DNA of 64,000 nt. It comes from Branchiostoma floridae (Eukaryota > Chordata > Leptocardii > Amphioxiformes > Branchiostomatidae). The notes under the pieces were generated by a model. The model was not told where the DNA came from, did no database searches, and saw only the letters and a list, made by a program, of their open reading frames with translations. Below, piece after piece: positions 21,724 to 34,120 of this stretch (positions are counted from its first letter, which is position 1; each line of letters opens with the position of its first letter). A program made the position numbers and the translations under genes. Where the stretch lies: positions 17,807,872 through 17,871,871 of the forward strand of contig NC_049980.1 in the NCBI RefSeq assembly GCF_000003815.2, given 5' to 3'.

Positions 21724-21899
21724 TACTGTAAATGCAGAAATGTTCGCGGTGTTCGCGGTGACCACTACCGCGACTATTTTTCTATTGTGGCATTAGACTG
21801 CAGTCTATGGTGTTACCGCGAAATTAAATCCACCGCGAAAAGTCCTTTTTCCCGCTACCGAGAAATTAAATCCCCGCGAACTTAAATGCATTTACAGCA
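21724..21899. mobile_element. Palindromic MITE with TGTAAATGCA termini
   Basis: The left end TACTGTAAATGCAGAAATGT and the right end (reverse complement TGCTGTAAATGCATTTAAGT) are inverted repeats, each followed inwards by TCGCGG. The interior is built of TTCGCGGTG and CACCGCGAA blocks. Elements of this design are widespread in marine invertebrate genomes (from memory). It abuts the start of a family A copy. Confidence 0.85.
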
Positions 21900-22475
21900 G
21901 TCTGATTATGTAAATGACTTCCACATTTACATAACCTATGCTTGGTTATGTACGCATTTAGATAACTTACACTGGTCACAATGTTGATTGTGCAATCATT
22001 TACCACTTAGAAGAATTAAAGCACTTTTACATTAATTATGCAAATTAGGGACATGTTTGCATGATTGATATCTGTTAATGTACCACCAGCCACAAACTAG
22101 ATATATGACAGATATTTGAGTCCTACAATGGCAAACACTACAAATATAGATTTCCCTCATTAATTATGCAAATTAAATGCCAGTTTGCATAATTTGCACT
22201 TGATTATGTACATCTCTGTCTAAGCTACCTATATCCGGTTATCCTCCTATTTTAAGAAGATTTTGAGAAAAATGCCGCTGCAGTTCCAGAGCGACCTGCT
22301 AGGGGACCCAAACATATACCACATATTCCTTACGTCACAAGCTATCTGCCAACAAAAAAAGCAAGACCCTAGCACATCCAGGTCAAAAGATGTAAAAAAC
22401 TGAATTTCTGCTGCAGTACCAAGGTTACATACCAGGGGGCCCAAAATTGACCTTGACCTTCGTCTTTGTGAAGCT
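21900..22475 (+). repeat. Interspersed repeat family A, copy 3 (3'-truncated)
   Basis: Collinear with the copy at 18953-19529, from CTGATTATGTAAATGACTT to GACCTTGACCTTCGTCTTTG, but it stops before the terminal hairpin. Insertion-type differences, such as an extra AAACATATACCACATATTCC segment, show that the two copies are old or belong to different subfamilies. Confidence 0.85.
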
Positions 22476-25050
22476 ATCTGATTAAATTACAAGCTCCACA
22501 CGTTACCATGTTTGGTAGGCTATGTCTTGGCATCGAATAAGTGGAAAGCATGGACCTCTACCTCGGTCTCCGTCAGGATTGACCTCTGGCAAATGAAGCC
22601 CTGTGTGAACCAACCCACAAGCTATTAGGACCTGCACTGGAACCTGAGAGCTCACAAGTCACTTGTCAAATTCATATAAGAGCCTATCAACTTTATCGTA
22701 CAAGATTTAGACTATGTGGGAAGGACATTTTGCCATTTACATAAATATAAACATGTATAAACATGTTTTGAATTGAATTTATTTTTCTAGTCAACATATA
22801 AGTTTTTAGCTACGAAATAAGTTGCAAGCAAAACACATACTATACGAGTACCTGCAATATGCAAGAGAGCAAATAGAAAGTTATCTCGTGCAACATGTAG
22901 GTGCGTCGAGATTGAAAACTTTGATTTCTCTCGGGAAACAAAAGTATCGAAAAAAACGTCAGAAAAGAAACATATGTAGTTAACTTAAGCTTGCGTTAGC
23001 ATTAAGTCCAAGCAACAGATGGACTCTTGTTTAGATGTAATGCCCTATTAATTGAAAAGTTATAAAGTGGCCGATTGCTTAAACACAGCTTGTCTATACC
23101 ACTCTCCTTTTGACTGAGGGTTACACGTTGAAAGTAGAACTACACGTACTTATGATTTGTATACTTTTGTCCACTGGTCACCACGTGAATCACAGAAACA
23201 GCAATAGTGATATAAGATTAAAAGCCCATATCTTTCATTACAGCTGCTGCTTTGTAAAAGAACCCGCTGCTTTTCTTTTCTTAGTTTAATCTCCGAAGCA
23301 ATTTTGTACCCAATTAGTGCAATTGGCGAGGGACGGTACCCACGCAAAAATACCCTCTTCTTCTCGGTTGAAGTTCCTTGCTTATGAATTCTTTCAGAAT
23401 TCCCCAACCCAGGAGAGATCTAAAGCAAGCTGAGTATCACTAATGGCAGTTGTGATGTTTTTTTGTTGTTGTTAAAACCCCAGAGGATGTTTTCGGATAA
23501 GAGAAGCTGTGATCATTAAAAAAAACTCATCTATTATCAAGCGACAACTCGACAGGCTTTGAAATTCGAAATATTACGGGCGGCAAGGGGTGTACTCTTA
23601 AACCCAAATATGTTTGCAAATCATTGACGGGTGTCCCAAGCCCATTAATTTCATATAACTGCCAATAGAATCTGTTGGCAAACAGTATCAGCTTTTGGCT
23701 TCTTGATGTATATTTTAGCATAAACCTTTGTAAACGGAGTACTATTCACACAACTGTTCTGATCACAACAACGGAGGAACTACACAGGGATATAGCATAA
23801 GGGAAAACTTCAACAACCAAGTGTGATCAAAGTGCACCTAGATATTTGGATACTGTGTGATGAAACACCGAGCGACATGCTTTTGGAAAAAAAACAGGAA
23901 AACTCTAAGCTTGCAGACAAAAGTTGTGCGTTGCAATAAACCCCTTTTGTACCTACGTAAAAACCAATAAAGTGTCCAGACGTTATCAGCGCAAATTGGA
24001 AAGATGTCTCTGCTATGTTCGACATCTACAACTACCTTATCCATCGGGCATCAAATAGATCTTACAATAGTGTGATGCCATTTACTTGAACAGCATCATC
24101 CATCAACTGTGTCGGGGTCAACGTGGGAGGCGAACCACTGCAGTCAATGCCTACTGTGCCGCTTGAACTCGGTCTTCTTAAATGTCCAATGTAAAAGGAC
24201 GTTTGAGAAATTATTTTGGGCGCTGCCAGTTCAAAAATAATGAAAATTGATGTGAAACAAAATGTAGAATAGTTAGCTCTGCGCTGTTGCACAAACTCAA
24301 GAACTTATTCCATTACAGCTCGGAGTGAGTTTCGTCTGTGCATTTTTCGTGGTTAATCAGCGTCTAGAGATGCTGTCAGCAAACACCGCCTGAGTAGACC
24401 TGATTTTGTTTTAGATCCTCATCAAAACATTCCCTTCTTCTGAGTACCAAAACTGGAAAGGTTTGTTATCAAGTGCACGGCACTTCTTTATGATAACTAC
24501 AGTGTTTGCCTCCAGTGATGAAGGACATGGTCATTCATAAGACGTCCATGGGAACATGTTGACGCATGGAAAGGAACTGCTGTGGAAGTGAATGTGAATA
24601 GCATACGGGATATTTCGCTGGTACGGTAAGCGTATCGTTGTGTTCTGACGCATATTGCTTCTCTGCGTTATCGTAAAGACATTGCTATACAAGCTAAGGT
24701 AGTCGATTGTGTTCTTATATAAGGAGGGTTTGATTGCACAAACACCTTTGATACTGGCATCAAAGACTGTCCAAAACAACTAGAAAAGATGCAATGGTTG
24801 CATGAGACCAGCAGATTGTTGGCAGAATGCCCTTTGCGAAAGCCTGGCCGTTCCTCAACTCCCTCCAGAGGAGGTACGGGCTGCGACCTCTGTGTGGGCA
24901 CCAGGGCGCGCATGGCTGCTCCATTGCTCTAGATTTCCCGGGCTGTAGCAATTTGTGAGGCAAGGCCGCTAAGATGTACTTTTATGTCATATGAAATAAG
25001 GCAAAGAAAGACCTATCTCGTGGGACCTGTAGTGAAGATGGTGAGGGTGG
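22476..25050. other. Intergenic DNA, no feature recognised
   Basis: Short open frames only, with no motifs, no matching repeats and no RNA gene seen. Confidence 0.45.
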
Positions 25051-25173
25051 GGTATCTCACTGGACTGCGGAACGTTGGCGGCGTTCAAGACACACACAGC
25101 TTAAGAAGATCTGTTTTTTATAGATGAAATTTGTTGAGTGTCCAGAGACTCGGTCAAGTTTCAGTGAGATACC
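25051..25173. mobile_element. Short MITE with GGTATCTCACT termini
   Basis: It starts GGTATCTCACTG and ends CAGTGAGATACC, a perfect 12-bp inverted repeat over 123 bp. A middle segment, ATGAAATTTGTTGAGT, resembles the family B core TGAAATTCGTTGAGT. It is therefore a short relative of the host element at 13181-13834. Confidence 0.75.
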
Positions 25174-28100
25174 TTCTTAAATTGACATAAGTCTAGTTAC
25201 GATAGCCTGCCGCCCGCACAGGTGTTTCATCAAACGTGACAATATCAACGTGTGAACAGAATTTCATCAGATTATCTAGCTAATGCTAATTGTATCCATG
25301 AGTCCATGCATAGAACTCGTCCATTGGACCACATTCTAAACATATTTGCTGCATATGTAGGGACATGAGGTATCTTGGGATCACCACACCCCTATTGCAC
25401 CGTCCATTTACACTTATCGCGGAGTGTAACTAATTGATCAAATAAGTACTTACGTACGCCACTTAGATAAGGGAATGTTGAGATACGCCTTGTTTATCAC
25501 ACGCTTTCTGTGTCAAGTAGTAGCTTCGTGGTGCTAAGTGCAACCACTCTTCAGCAACAGGTGTCAGGACACATCCAACAACATCGAACTGAAAAAGGCA
25601 AATAAGTTGCAACAGGGTGAGAAGACAAGCTAGATCCGTAATGACGTCACGTACTAGTATTTGCTGTCAACAGAACGGATTGATTTGTTGGAAGATATTG
25701 CGATCGTGAGTGAAAGATACAGGAAATGATTGAATCAGAAAAGTGGGGAGGGGTGCTGCTTTTGCGCCTACGAACATGGCTGGAGTAAAGCCTGAGGTAG
25801 CATTTAGACATAGCGACATATCAATGGAGCTTGTCGAGAAAAAACACCGAATTGTTGTCTGGCAGGCTAGTCGCACAGCCGGTTAGCTCTTCTTCGATGA
25901 TTATGGCATTGCGATATGTGTTTATTCAGTTATTGAAATGGTCAGTTACATTGATTTATGGTTGATTGCCCGCTATGAATATGGACCGAAGGGTGGTTGC
26001 CTAGTTTGGAAGGGTAGAAGATATTATTGATGGTACGTTGTTTACTGTTTGGCAAATTCCCACAGGGTACAGACCTGTCATGTAAGTCTTCGCTGTGTTA
26101 GTATTTTACCATGTAATCGGGTTGGAACATTAGACATAGCCATCAACGATGGTCCAGATGCCGTAGCCAGCTAGCTGGAAATTCCTGGAAATCTACGAAG
26201 AACAACTGCCAGAACGATTCGACCTCAAATGGAACCGTTATCAAATATTTCAAAATGTGCATAAAACCCAGCAGTGTAATGCGTCGTAGAGAATCAAGAA
26301 CCGTAGATCAACCATCAAAGAAGCAGAGCATAAGTGACTGAAATCGTTCACAACTTTTCATTTCCAAGAGATAAAGCACCTGCTAGATATAACTTGAAAT
26401 ACCCTTGCCACATTAAATCTGATTTGTTAGTCTTCATTAATTTATGACCTTTCCTCTTTGTACACACGAACACTGTTAATCCAGCAAATTTTATGGTTGC
26501 TTTAGCATGGCAGGGAATATTTTAGAAAAAAAAAGAAGAAAAAAATATGTGATCCTTTTGCACTGAAGAGAGTTGTGGAAACGCCTTCGTCATGCAAGCC
26601 CTCGGCGTGAATAATTTACGAGTTATCGCGAGTTGATGAAAGCTAATCCCCTCTGGACAGCCTTAAATGATCCCTGATTAAGTCCGCCCACAATATACAC
26701 TCTTACAAATCCACTTCTCAGGCATTATCGAGCTACAAGTTATAGCCGCATCTCTGTTCCTCTGTCATTAAGACCACAGCACAATGAGAAAGACATACAA
26801 ACCTTCTTACAGACTTTACATTCGTACACATTTCACCACTCGTAAAAAATCCCTCCTGAAAAGGTAAACCCATTTTATTCTGACATGCCTCCGAACAAGC
26901 TGTGGAACTGCAGCATGTTGATGCATGTCGGTGTATTCAGATGCATTCTACAGGAGGGCATAGCCATGGATGGTAATTTGTCTGGCAACTGGTTGAATCT
27001 ATACGGGTTTACACTGACGGACAGTTGACGGGGAAGGAATATGCCCCATGGATATCTCCGATCCTGCGGGCGTAGCTGTAGCTTTGTACAAAGGCATGAC
27101 GAATAAGTCGTTACAGCTTTTTACATCTTGACCTGTTGAATCCAATCTGCTTTCCGTGCTGTTGATGATGTGGATTTGAATGATTTCTTACTTCAAGAAT
27201 CCATATTCGTTTATTTCCCCTCTGAGAGAGCAATATCCTAAATTTCTCCTTACAAATGTTATGTTTATGATGCGTTTGGCTTTGTACTCGTGCATGAGGT
27301 ATTTGCCTGAATTCCAAATGAGTCAGAAGAGTGGGTGCGAGCGTGCATGATTATGAAGCTTTAATACACGTGTCCCAAAGGCTTGCAGGCCACCGTTCGA
27401 ATCCGTCTGTCTACTGTCACCTATCATGACCAAGACGATTCTATTTCCAGTGTTGACGCATATGTTGGCTTAGCGCCTTTACAGTTGACGAACGGTTATC
27501 TATCACAGACAAGTCCCGGGATTAGTGACTTGGAAAAAAAACTGCCAGTGCGGCCAGATCAAATCGGTTAGACAAATTACATTACTCTAGCTGCTCATCT
27601 GTTATCGCAGTCGTTATCTATGAGTACTTGCTCCAAGTCTTGATTTAATCGATTTGCGCGTAGAGGATCTAGGATGCTATTGCATGTAGCAAATCTCGTG
27701 TGTAGCTTCATAATGTCGACCGATTTTCTATCGTAAGGACAAGTATGCTAAACCAGAAATGGACTCGTCAATGTGGCACGGTCAGTGTTTGAAGAGATGA
27801 TCATCTATAGCTAAGGAGATACCTCCTAGTTATTTTATATATGCCATTATTGATTATTGTTTTCCTCCTTTATAGGAATCTTTATAGGAATGTATAGGAG
27901 TTTGTTAAATCACACGCAGTGGATATTTCAGGAGAGGGGGTCTTTCATGCTCACAGTTTGTCATTTCTCACCTTGGATGATAAGGTCTACGTCATGAATC
28001 CAGGAAGTCAACAGCCATGTGTCTGAACATGCATTGTTGTAAGACTGCGCAGACAAACTTGTACGTAATGACGTACATAAAACAGAACAAGGAATGACGT

Positions 28101-28278
28101 GTCGTCCCAGAGGACATTTGTTTCTAAGGTAGCTATTGAGACAGCAGCGCGGCGCGTTATTGGCGAGGATACACTCTACGCAAAACTTGTAAATCAGCTG
28201 AGGGATGTTGGGACGTCAAAAGCCGCGGTTCGCTATTGCTCGGCGGACGGACATGAATTAATAATTAGATGACGCATT
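25174..28278. other. Intergenic DNA, no gene recognised
   Basis: Nothing coding is supported. A TGACGTCA palindrome lies near 25641. From about 28130 the sequence becomes GC-richer, with an inverted CCAAT box (ATTGG at 28160) and clustered ATTA motifs (AATTAATAATTAG near 28257), as often seen in regulatory DNA. Confidence 0.35.
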
Positions 28279-28449
28279 ATGGAATCAATGGGCACGCAAA
28301 ATGAACAAATTACCGCGATTGTTGCCCGTATTGAGCAACTCCAAATTTCCGCCAGCATCCGTAGATCCATAGGCGTGACACCTGAATGTTATACCACACG
28401 TCTTCCACTCCTTCTCATCACGAGCATGTCAACTTTATTCTGGCTTTAA
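28279..28449 (+). CDS. Small 56-codon open frame, unknown
   Basis: ATG-initiated frame beginning MESMGTQNEQITAIVARIEQ, with a heptad-like segment and then a hydrophobic end (PLLLITSMSTLFWL). It follows the CCAAT/ATTA-rich stretch at 28.13-28.27 kb. No homology is recognised and no splice site is needed. It could equally be a chance frame in regulatory DNA. Confidence 0.15.
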   Translation: MESMGTQNEQITAIVARIEQLQISASIRRSIGVTPECYTTRLPLLLITSMSTLFWL

Positions 28450-29209
28450 TGGTCTTATCCTCAAAGCGGAAGACTTTTCAGCACAGGCACGGGCTAAAGG
28501 TACCCTGTCATGACGCTAACATCGCGGCGCACTTTGGCAATGAGACCTATTTTATAATACACAGGAGACATCCGCCGGGGAATCTCAGCGTTGTTACTAG
28601 TGCTTATTTCCAACGCCCACGGACGAAGCTCGTGCCTTACTGTACAAAAGACACGAGACCTTTTCCCCGGATCAATCGATAGCTGGGAGCCAACCGAGGC
28701 AACACTACGTCTTTGGCTGGCGAAAGGTCTCGACACCCCGGTCCCGCCAAACACTACGGTAGGCCTGTATCCTTCCGTCCAAGCAACATGTTTCATCCCG
28801 CCAGGCGCAAATAGCGCCCTGTAAGCCGAGTGCGATCTTTTAATGCTCTTCTCTTTGCCTACTGGCTGTTGCGTGAATAAGACCGGGCCGGCTTATTGCT
28901 CCATATAATAGATAGATAGAAAGAGATTATGCGCTATTAAAATAGAAAATTTCCCAGTAAGGTAATGTCCCCTGGCTTCTCAGCTATTCATTGACAGCGT
29001 GAGCAAAAACAGCTGTAATGCCATTTGCGCCCTTCGTATTGCGATGATTTCATTACACAAAGGAGTGACAATGCCTGTGACTCAGTGTGTCGCGGCGCGT
29101 TTGCACGGCGGTCGTCGACGTCCTGTTGTCTGCCCCGAGTCACCCTAATATGTTTTGGGCACATATGGTGGTCACTTTGTGTTTTCTCTGTCATTCTTCA
29201 GCTCTCCCC

Positions 29210-30500
29210 ATGTACGGAGTCAGAGGTGCCGTCCCCACACTGCTCGTACTGACTTGGGTGTCCTATGCGTACTGCTACTATGTACCCTCCCGGTCGGCGC
29301 TGCAATTCATTCTGGAGAGGGCGCAAGAAGAAGAGGAGGAGGACACGACGGGCTACTTGTCGTCGCTACTTCGACCAATACCTACAACACAACCTTCCGT
29401 CCTCCTAGACTTGCCTTTTGAACCAGAGACGGATCTATCCGAACTTTTTAAGAGACAAGATGACATTCTATCCAGCGGAGATGCCGACCCAGAAGCGGTT
29501 TCCGAAAGGACGCCCGGTAGACGAAGGCCATATCGACCCCCCAAACAGAGTAAGGCCCCTTCTTCTAGCCTGACCCAATTATCATATTTTCCTATCTGGT
29601 TGTAACAGTAACATGTCATATTGATGTCGCAATCAAGTCAGAATGATTTGTGATCCGATAGGATGTAACTGTGGCCGTCAAGTCTTATTTAGTATTTAAA
29701 CATGTCTTTCTGCTTCGCCTTTAACAACATTGAAGTCTACTCTCCATTAAGGCAGTGAAGAAACTTATCATAAGATAAGTCGGGCTCAGATCGAGAACTG
29801 CCATCTCGGTACTATTGTGATGACGCCGATTCTTTTTATTTACTTAGGTGCAGATAATGCAGCGCAATAAGTTACAATTTGGAGATACTAGCTGTCAATT
29901 GTGTTCCGTTGCGTTTATCGCTATACGTAAGCGACTCGTCTATTGGGCAAATTCAGAAGTAGATCATGAGATGTTGAGGTTTCCAATGGGCCGTTCTGTC
30001 GTCTTTGTTCCGGTTTTGACGTGATGTTTTCTTCTCATGAATAAGATATAAAGGGAATGAAATAACGCGATTAAGTATTTGCTGGCGGTGACTGGTAGAA
30101 AAGTAGACGTAGATATCATCGTGAGTAATTCCGTATTATCTGCTGAGGGCAATAGTGCATTCGCACCGTATTTATGTCCAGCTGCTGGCCATAGCAGTAG
30201 CAGGGTGCTGAAATACGAGTATCTTGCATATATTGTAATAGCCAGTGTGTTTTGTATTTCTCACCAGCATTCTTTTTGTGTCCACTCTTGCAGAGGGTCG
30301 GAACAGAGGGAAGGGGAGGGCAAGATCAAGATACAGGGGTAGGAATAAGAACCGGAATCGGAACCGGAACCGGAACCAGAATCGTAATCGGAACAGGAAC
30401 AGGAACAAGAACGGGAACAAACAAAAAGGCCGACTTTCTCCCTCTGCGCATGACCGTAAAAGCAGATTCGTCCTGGCTTTGGCATCGCTAGCACAACGAG
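29210..30500 (+). CDS. Predicted secreted or membrane-anchored precursor, two exons visible
   Basis: A strong acceptor (TTTTCTCTGTCATTCTTCAG, ending 29201) is followed by CTCTCCCC and an ATG. Exon 1 (29210-29549) gives a hydrophobic leader (residues about 8-22), then an acidic EEEEED patch, FEPETDLSELFKRQDD and the basic GRRRPYRPPKQ. The donor is A/GTAAGG. Exon 2 starts at 30294 after CCACTCTTGCAG and continues in phase: GRNRGKGRARSRYRG, about 25 alternating Arg/Asn residues, then KQKGRLSPSAHDRKSR, with a donor at 30501 (CGAG/GTAGGC). Splice sites and phase agree at both joins. The layout (leader, acidic propeptide, dibasic cleavage sites, heparin-binding-like basic tract) suggests a growth-factor or TNF-like precursor whose folded domain lies further 3'. 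I found no such exon by 32.7 kb. The family is unrecognised. Confidence 0.45.
30341..30421 (+). repeat. GGAACC hexanucleotide tract inside a predicted exon
   Basis: Imperfect tandem units of GGAACC, GGAACA and GGAATC. Because the unit is six bases long, copy-number changes keep the frame, adding or removing Arg-Asn pairs in the predicted protein. Confidence 0.9.
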
Positions 30501-32771
30501 GTAGGCTACATATATCTTCTTTTTATCATTCAGTCATCAAAGGTTGGTTCCAGGTCATGTATTTTAATAACAAAAAATCACGGCATACGCTGAAGCCACA
30601 CCGAATTCCTATATTTGAATGAGTCCGGGCGAACACACTTAATAGCAATCTTGATCTTGATCAGCAATGTAGGAAATGTGCGTTGGCTTTTACAGCCCGA
30701 GAGTTTATAACAACATCCGAGGAAAAGCATTTACAACGATATACGGAGGATATTGATGTATAGCAGGGACATCCTTCCAGCCACAAGAAGATACTTAAAT
30801 CTTTTCCATTGTATCACTGACCCAAATGCACACGATTACTTATCAGTTTATCGATCTATAAGTCACTGTTCCATACAAAGATGGTTTGTCACAAGGCCTC
30901 GTACAGAATTTCATGAGTATCTAAAACCACGAAGCACCGTTTGAAGGAAATCTGTTGGGGACAACTTTCATTACCGTGCATAAATTGTGCACATTTTGCA
31001 ACTGCGCTGTCACGTTTCTGTCTTTTAGTTAACATGTAATTTTACAAATTCGAATCTCCGTGTCAGTGCTTCATTCCAATCTTCTTGACGAGATGTCACC
31101 TATTAAGATGATGAACGATCATTGACGACTGCAACTGACCACAACGCATTGGTGGTTGTCAATCAACTTCCTGTGAATTTTACATCTCTATAGTAAAACT
31201 GTTACATTTGCAGCCAAATGCCCTTGGGTCTGTTTCAGAGTGGCAGGAACAAGATACAACCAATCAGATACTCTTTATTAGTGCTATATTGCCGGTGACG
31301 GGTCTCTAAGCGTAAAACAATGCCAACTATACTATAAGCCGAGGGTGAAAGGTGGCAATGTGGGCGAGGACATTATACCCCACGAGTTTTGAATTGTTTA
31401 AATGTGTCTCTAGTAGGCCTGGTTCTACCCACTAGTATGTTAATATCATTTCTTGGAAAACACGTCCATATGGTGGGCGTAGATCGGCTGATTGAAGTAT
31501 GGATGATGGTATGCAGTCAGGTTATTCCTGCACACACATCTTTAAAAGGCCCGCCCTTGGTGCTGAATGCCTGGCTGGTAGTATGTAGTATGATATTGTA
31601 AGCACAGGTGAATATGTATTGATGTTCTGTCTGGTTAACGTTCATTTCGACAAGTCTTGAGGCTATATGGCGCTAGTTGACCTAAATCCGTGGCGTTTTT
31701 TGAGTCAATTGACACCAATCTGACAAAACAATAAACCACCATTTATTTCTGGTTCATGTAAATATTATAGATTGTTATAAGTGTTACTTATGCTACACAT
31801 ATTATGTTTCGTCTCTAGTCCTGTTAATACAACGATGTTACAATTCAAAACGACCAAACGTGGAGTTGACAATGACTGCGTTCTCAGACTGGGGCGGTTG
31901 CCTTTTTCCGCGGAAAGGACTCTATCGTACGGACATTATCGTACCGCTACTCAGCTTTAATACAGCGACTCTTGCTCTTTTCGTTGCTTGAAGAGAGTAC
32001 TCAAGCTATAGATTAGTCTTATCAGAAGAAAATCACAACAAAATGATCATTTTGAAGCTGAAGGGCAGGTAGCATACATGGACCGTTTTGTGTCAAAGGG
32101 GAAAGGTTATGGGTCAAATCAAACATGGTGTCCCGGTTACTTCCGAAGTGCACTTTAAATTGTGTTCAACTGGAGGCGGTTGTGACAATTTTCAAGTGAA
32201 GAAAGTTCAATACAACCCTCACCCATGATGTGGCCAAACGTTCCAATATAGGTCAGAAAGTTCAGACTTCGTCGTCTTCGAATACATGTTTATCAAAGCT
32301 CCTTAGACAGTTTTCTGAATACGTAAGTCTCTCAAATTTGCATTTTTGGCGGTATCACTGATACATTTTACATTTTCAAAAAGCATAAGTATAGGTTGCC
32401 CCGCAGATGTATATGAACTAGCATTATGTATTGAGTCTTTTGAGGCAACTGAAAAGTTTTGTTAATTCATAATATGCATTATGCAGCGATAAACATATTG
32501 AAAAACATCCTTAGATACGTAAATAGGCCGTAGTAGACATCAGTAGAGTGAATAGAAACAACAGTTTTGACAAGCAATGCAAGAAAAAATAACATTCCAC
32601 CGACACGATCCTGTTACTGGGTTCACCAAGCCTGTAGTACCGTCTCATTTACACAGGATAGCCTCCAAGCACAACACATTACAAGCTATTAAAAGCCACT
32701 GTCTCCAGTACGAACAAATCAAACAAATCAAAATAAAATCAATACCGTCGAGACTAAATCTTTCCCTCACG
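30501..32771. other. Probable intron or intergenic DNA
   Basis: If the precursor gene is real, this is its third intron or the region beyond it. No exon with cysteine-knot, TNF or other recognisable domain was found by eye. Confidence 0.35.
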
Positions 32772-32862
32772 ATGCGACACGAGGACATGTTCGTGCTGTT
32801 GGCAGTGTTGCTGCTAGCAGAAGGTTCCTCTGTTCACTCGTACATGCTGACGAACTGCTTCA
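32772..32862 (+). CDS. Possible first coding exon with signal peptide
   Basis: The ATG-initiated frame encodes MRHEDMFVLLAVLLLAEGSS and continues VHSYMLTNCF. This is a textbook n-region/hydrophobic core with likely cleavage near SVHS. A donor (TTCA/GTAAAT) follows at 32863. A second ATG (codon 6) would give a tighter leader. Downstream exons were not identified, so the mature product is unknown. Confidence 0.35.
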
Positions 32863-33804
32863 GTAAATGGAGGCTGACGTTTCATTCAATAGCATGTCCT
32901 TACGTGCTGACTTCACCATCTGTACAAAATTCGCAAACTCCTCCGACATCTGCAGGCGATGTTCCGGCACCAGTATGAATTAAAGTTGCAAAGATGCCAG
33001 AAACGAATATGTTTTAAGTTTGTTTTGTTATCCAGAAATCATAAATTTTCTAGCAGACAACGATATAATGAGATGTCCATGTCACTTCTTTTCTATCTTA
33101 TATTGTTATATGATTTTATATGCTTCATCTTGGCTTCACTATTAAATCCATGTTGCACGAGATTCAGACAGAAGTGTTCACATTGAACTTACTGCATACA
33201 TTGCCTCGAGCTTTGGCGCCGAGCTTAACGCCTATTGTTGACAGAAGCTTTAACACCTTGTCGTTATGCTAACCCCCTTGTGGGGGTCCCGTATTTTTAT
33301 GGGTCTGGGTATTTCTCAGCTAAATGTGGCTTACCACAGCAAATAACATCGAATGGAAAAGTAAATCTGCAGCAGCAGCACAGAATAGATCAAATTTTAC
33401 TGACACAAGTAGCTCATGGAGGTTAAATTGGAAAAAAACAGCAGGACAAGGGTTAATCTGTTTTGAATTGTTGGTGAGTTCAAAAATAAGATGAATTCGT
33501 GACAGATGCCGAACATCAACCAGATGCTTAACAGTAAGCAGACAGAAATTTGTCATTCTCATTTAGTTCCTTTACATCGATAACTTGATACAACTTGAGT
33601 TATTTTCTACACAATCCAAATTTCCATATCTGCCGACGTTTTAGCAACTTCTACGCGAAAGTCCATCATGCCCAGAGGAAGATTACCGCGTACCTCCTGT
33701 AAAGTCAGCAGGTACAGAGCATTGGTTTGTCTAGCAAAGAATTCAAAATAAGACAACATACGTTATTACAAATGATCCAATACTGGACACAAGTTATCGA
33801 AGCT
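32863..33804. other. Non-coding DNA
   Basis: No exon was recognised. A short palindrome ACCCCCTTGTGGGGGT occurs at 33272-33287. Confidence 0.4.
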
Positions 33805-34120
33805 GCATGGGGTTATTGACTTAGAAGCATAAGGTTCTGAGTTTGAATCCCTATACAAGCTGCAATGTTGCACCATTTGGAAGGGCAACATTTCTTTTCT
33901 CGGCCCATGCAGGGGAAAGGAAGTACTTTTAAGTTTAAGGCTAAAACTTTTGCTAGAGACGGCCACTCGGATGGGATGTTAAGTTGGAGACCCACGTTTG
34001 AGAAACTCCACGCCTCGTGAGGAAATCCACGCCTCGTGCACGTTAAAATCCTACCGCACTTGTCGAAAAGAGTGGGAGTCTTCATGGCTATCCCAGTGTG
34101 AGTGTAACCTTACATTCTGG
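33805..34120 (+). mobile_element. tRNA-derived SINE, copy 2 (old, diverged)
   Basis: A degenerate B box (GAGTTTGAATCCC near 33842) is followed by a body that includes CACGCCTCGTGCACGTTAAA and CTTGTCGAAAAGAGTGGGAG. These match the copy at 48645-48815 (CACGCCTCGAGCACATTAAA, ATCGAAAAGAGTAGGGG). A roughly 20-base segment containing CCACGCCTCGTG is duplicated in tandem at 34007-34038. Borders are approximate. Confidence 0.75.

Noticed and set aside
27395-27420. tRNA B box (GTTCGAATCC)
   Set aside because: No matching A box upstream and the T-arm does not pair; isolated motif.
33272-33287. Palindrome ACCCCCTTGTGGGGGT
   Set aside because: Short, single occurrence and no flanking element or transcript context.
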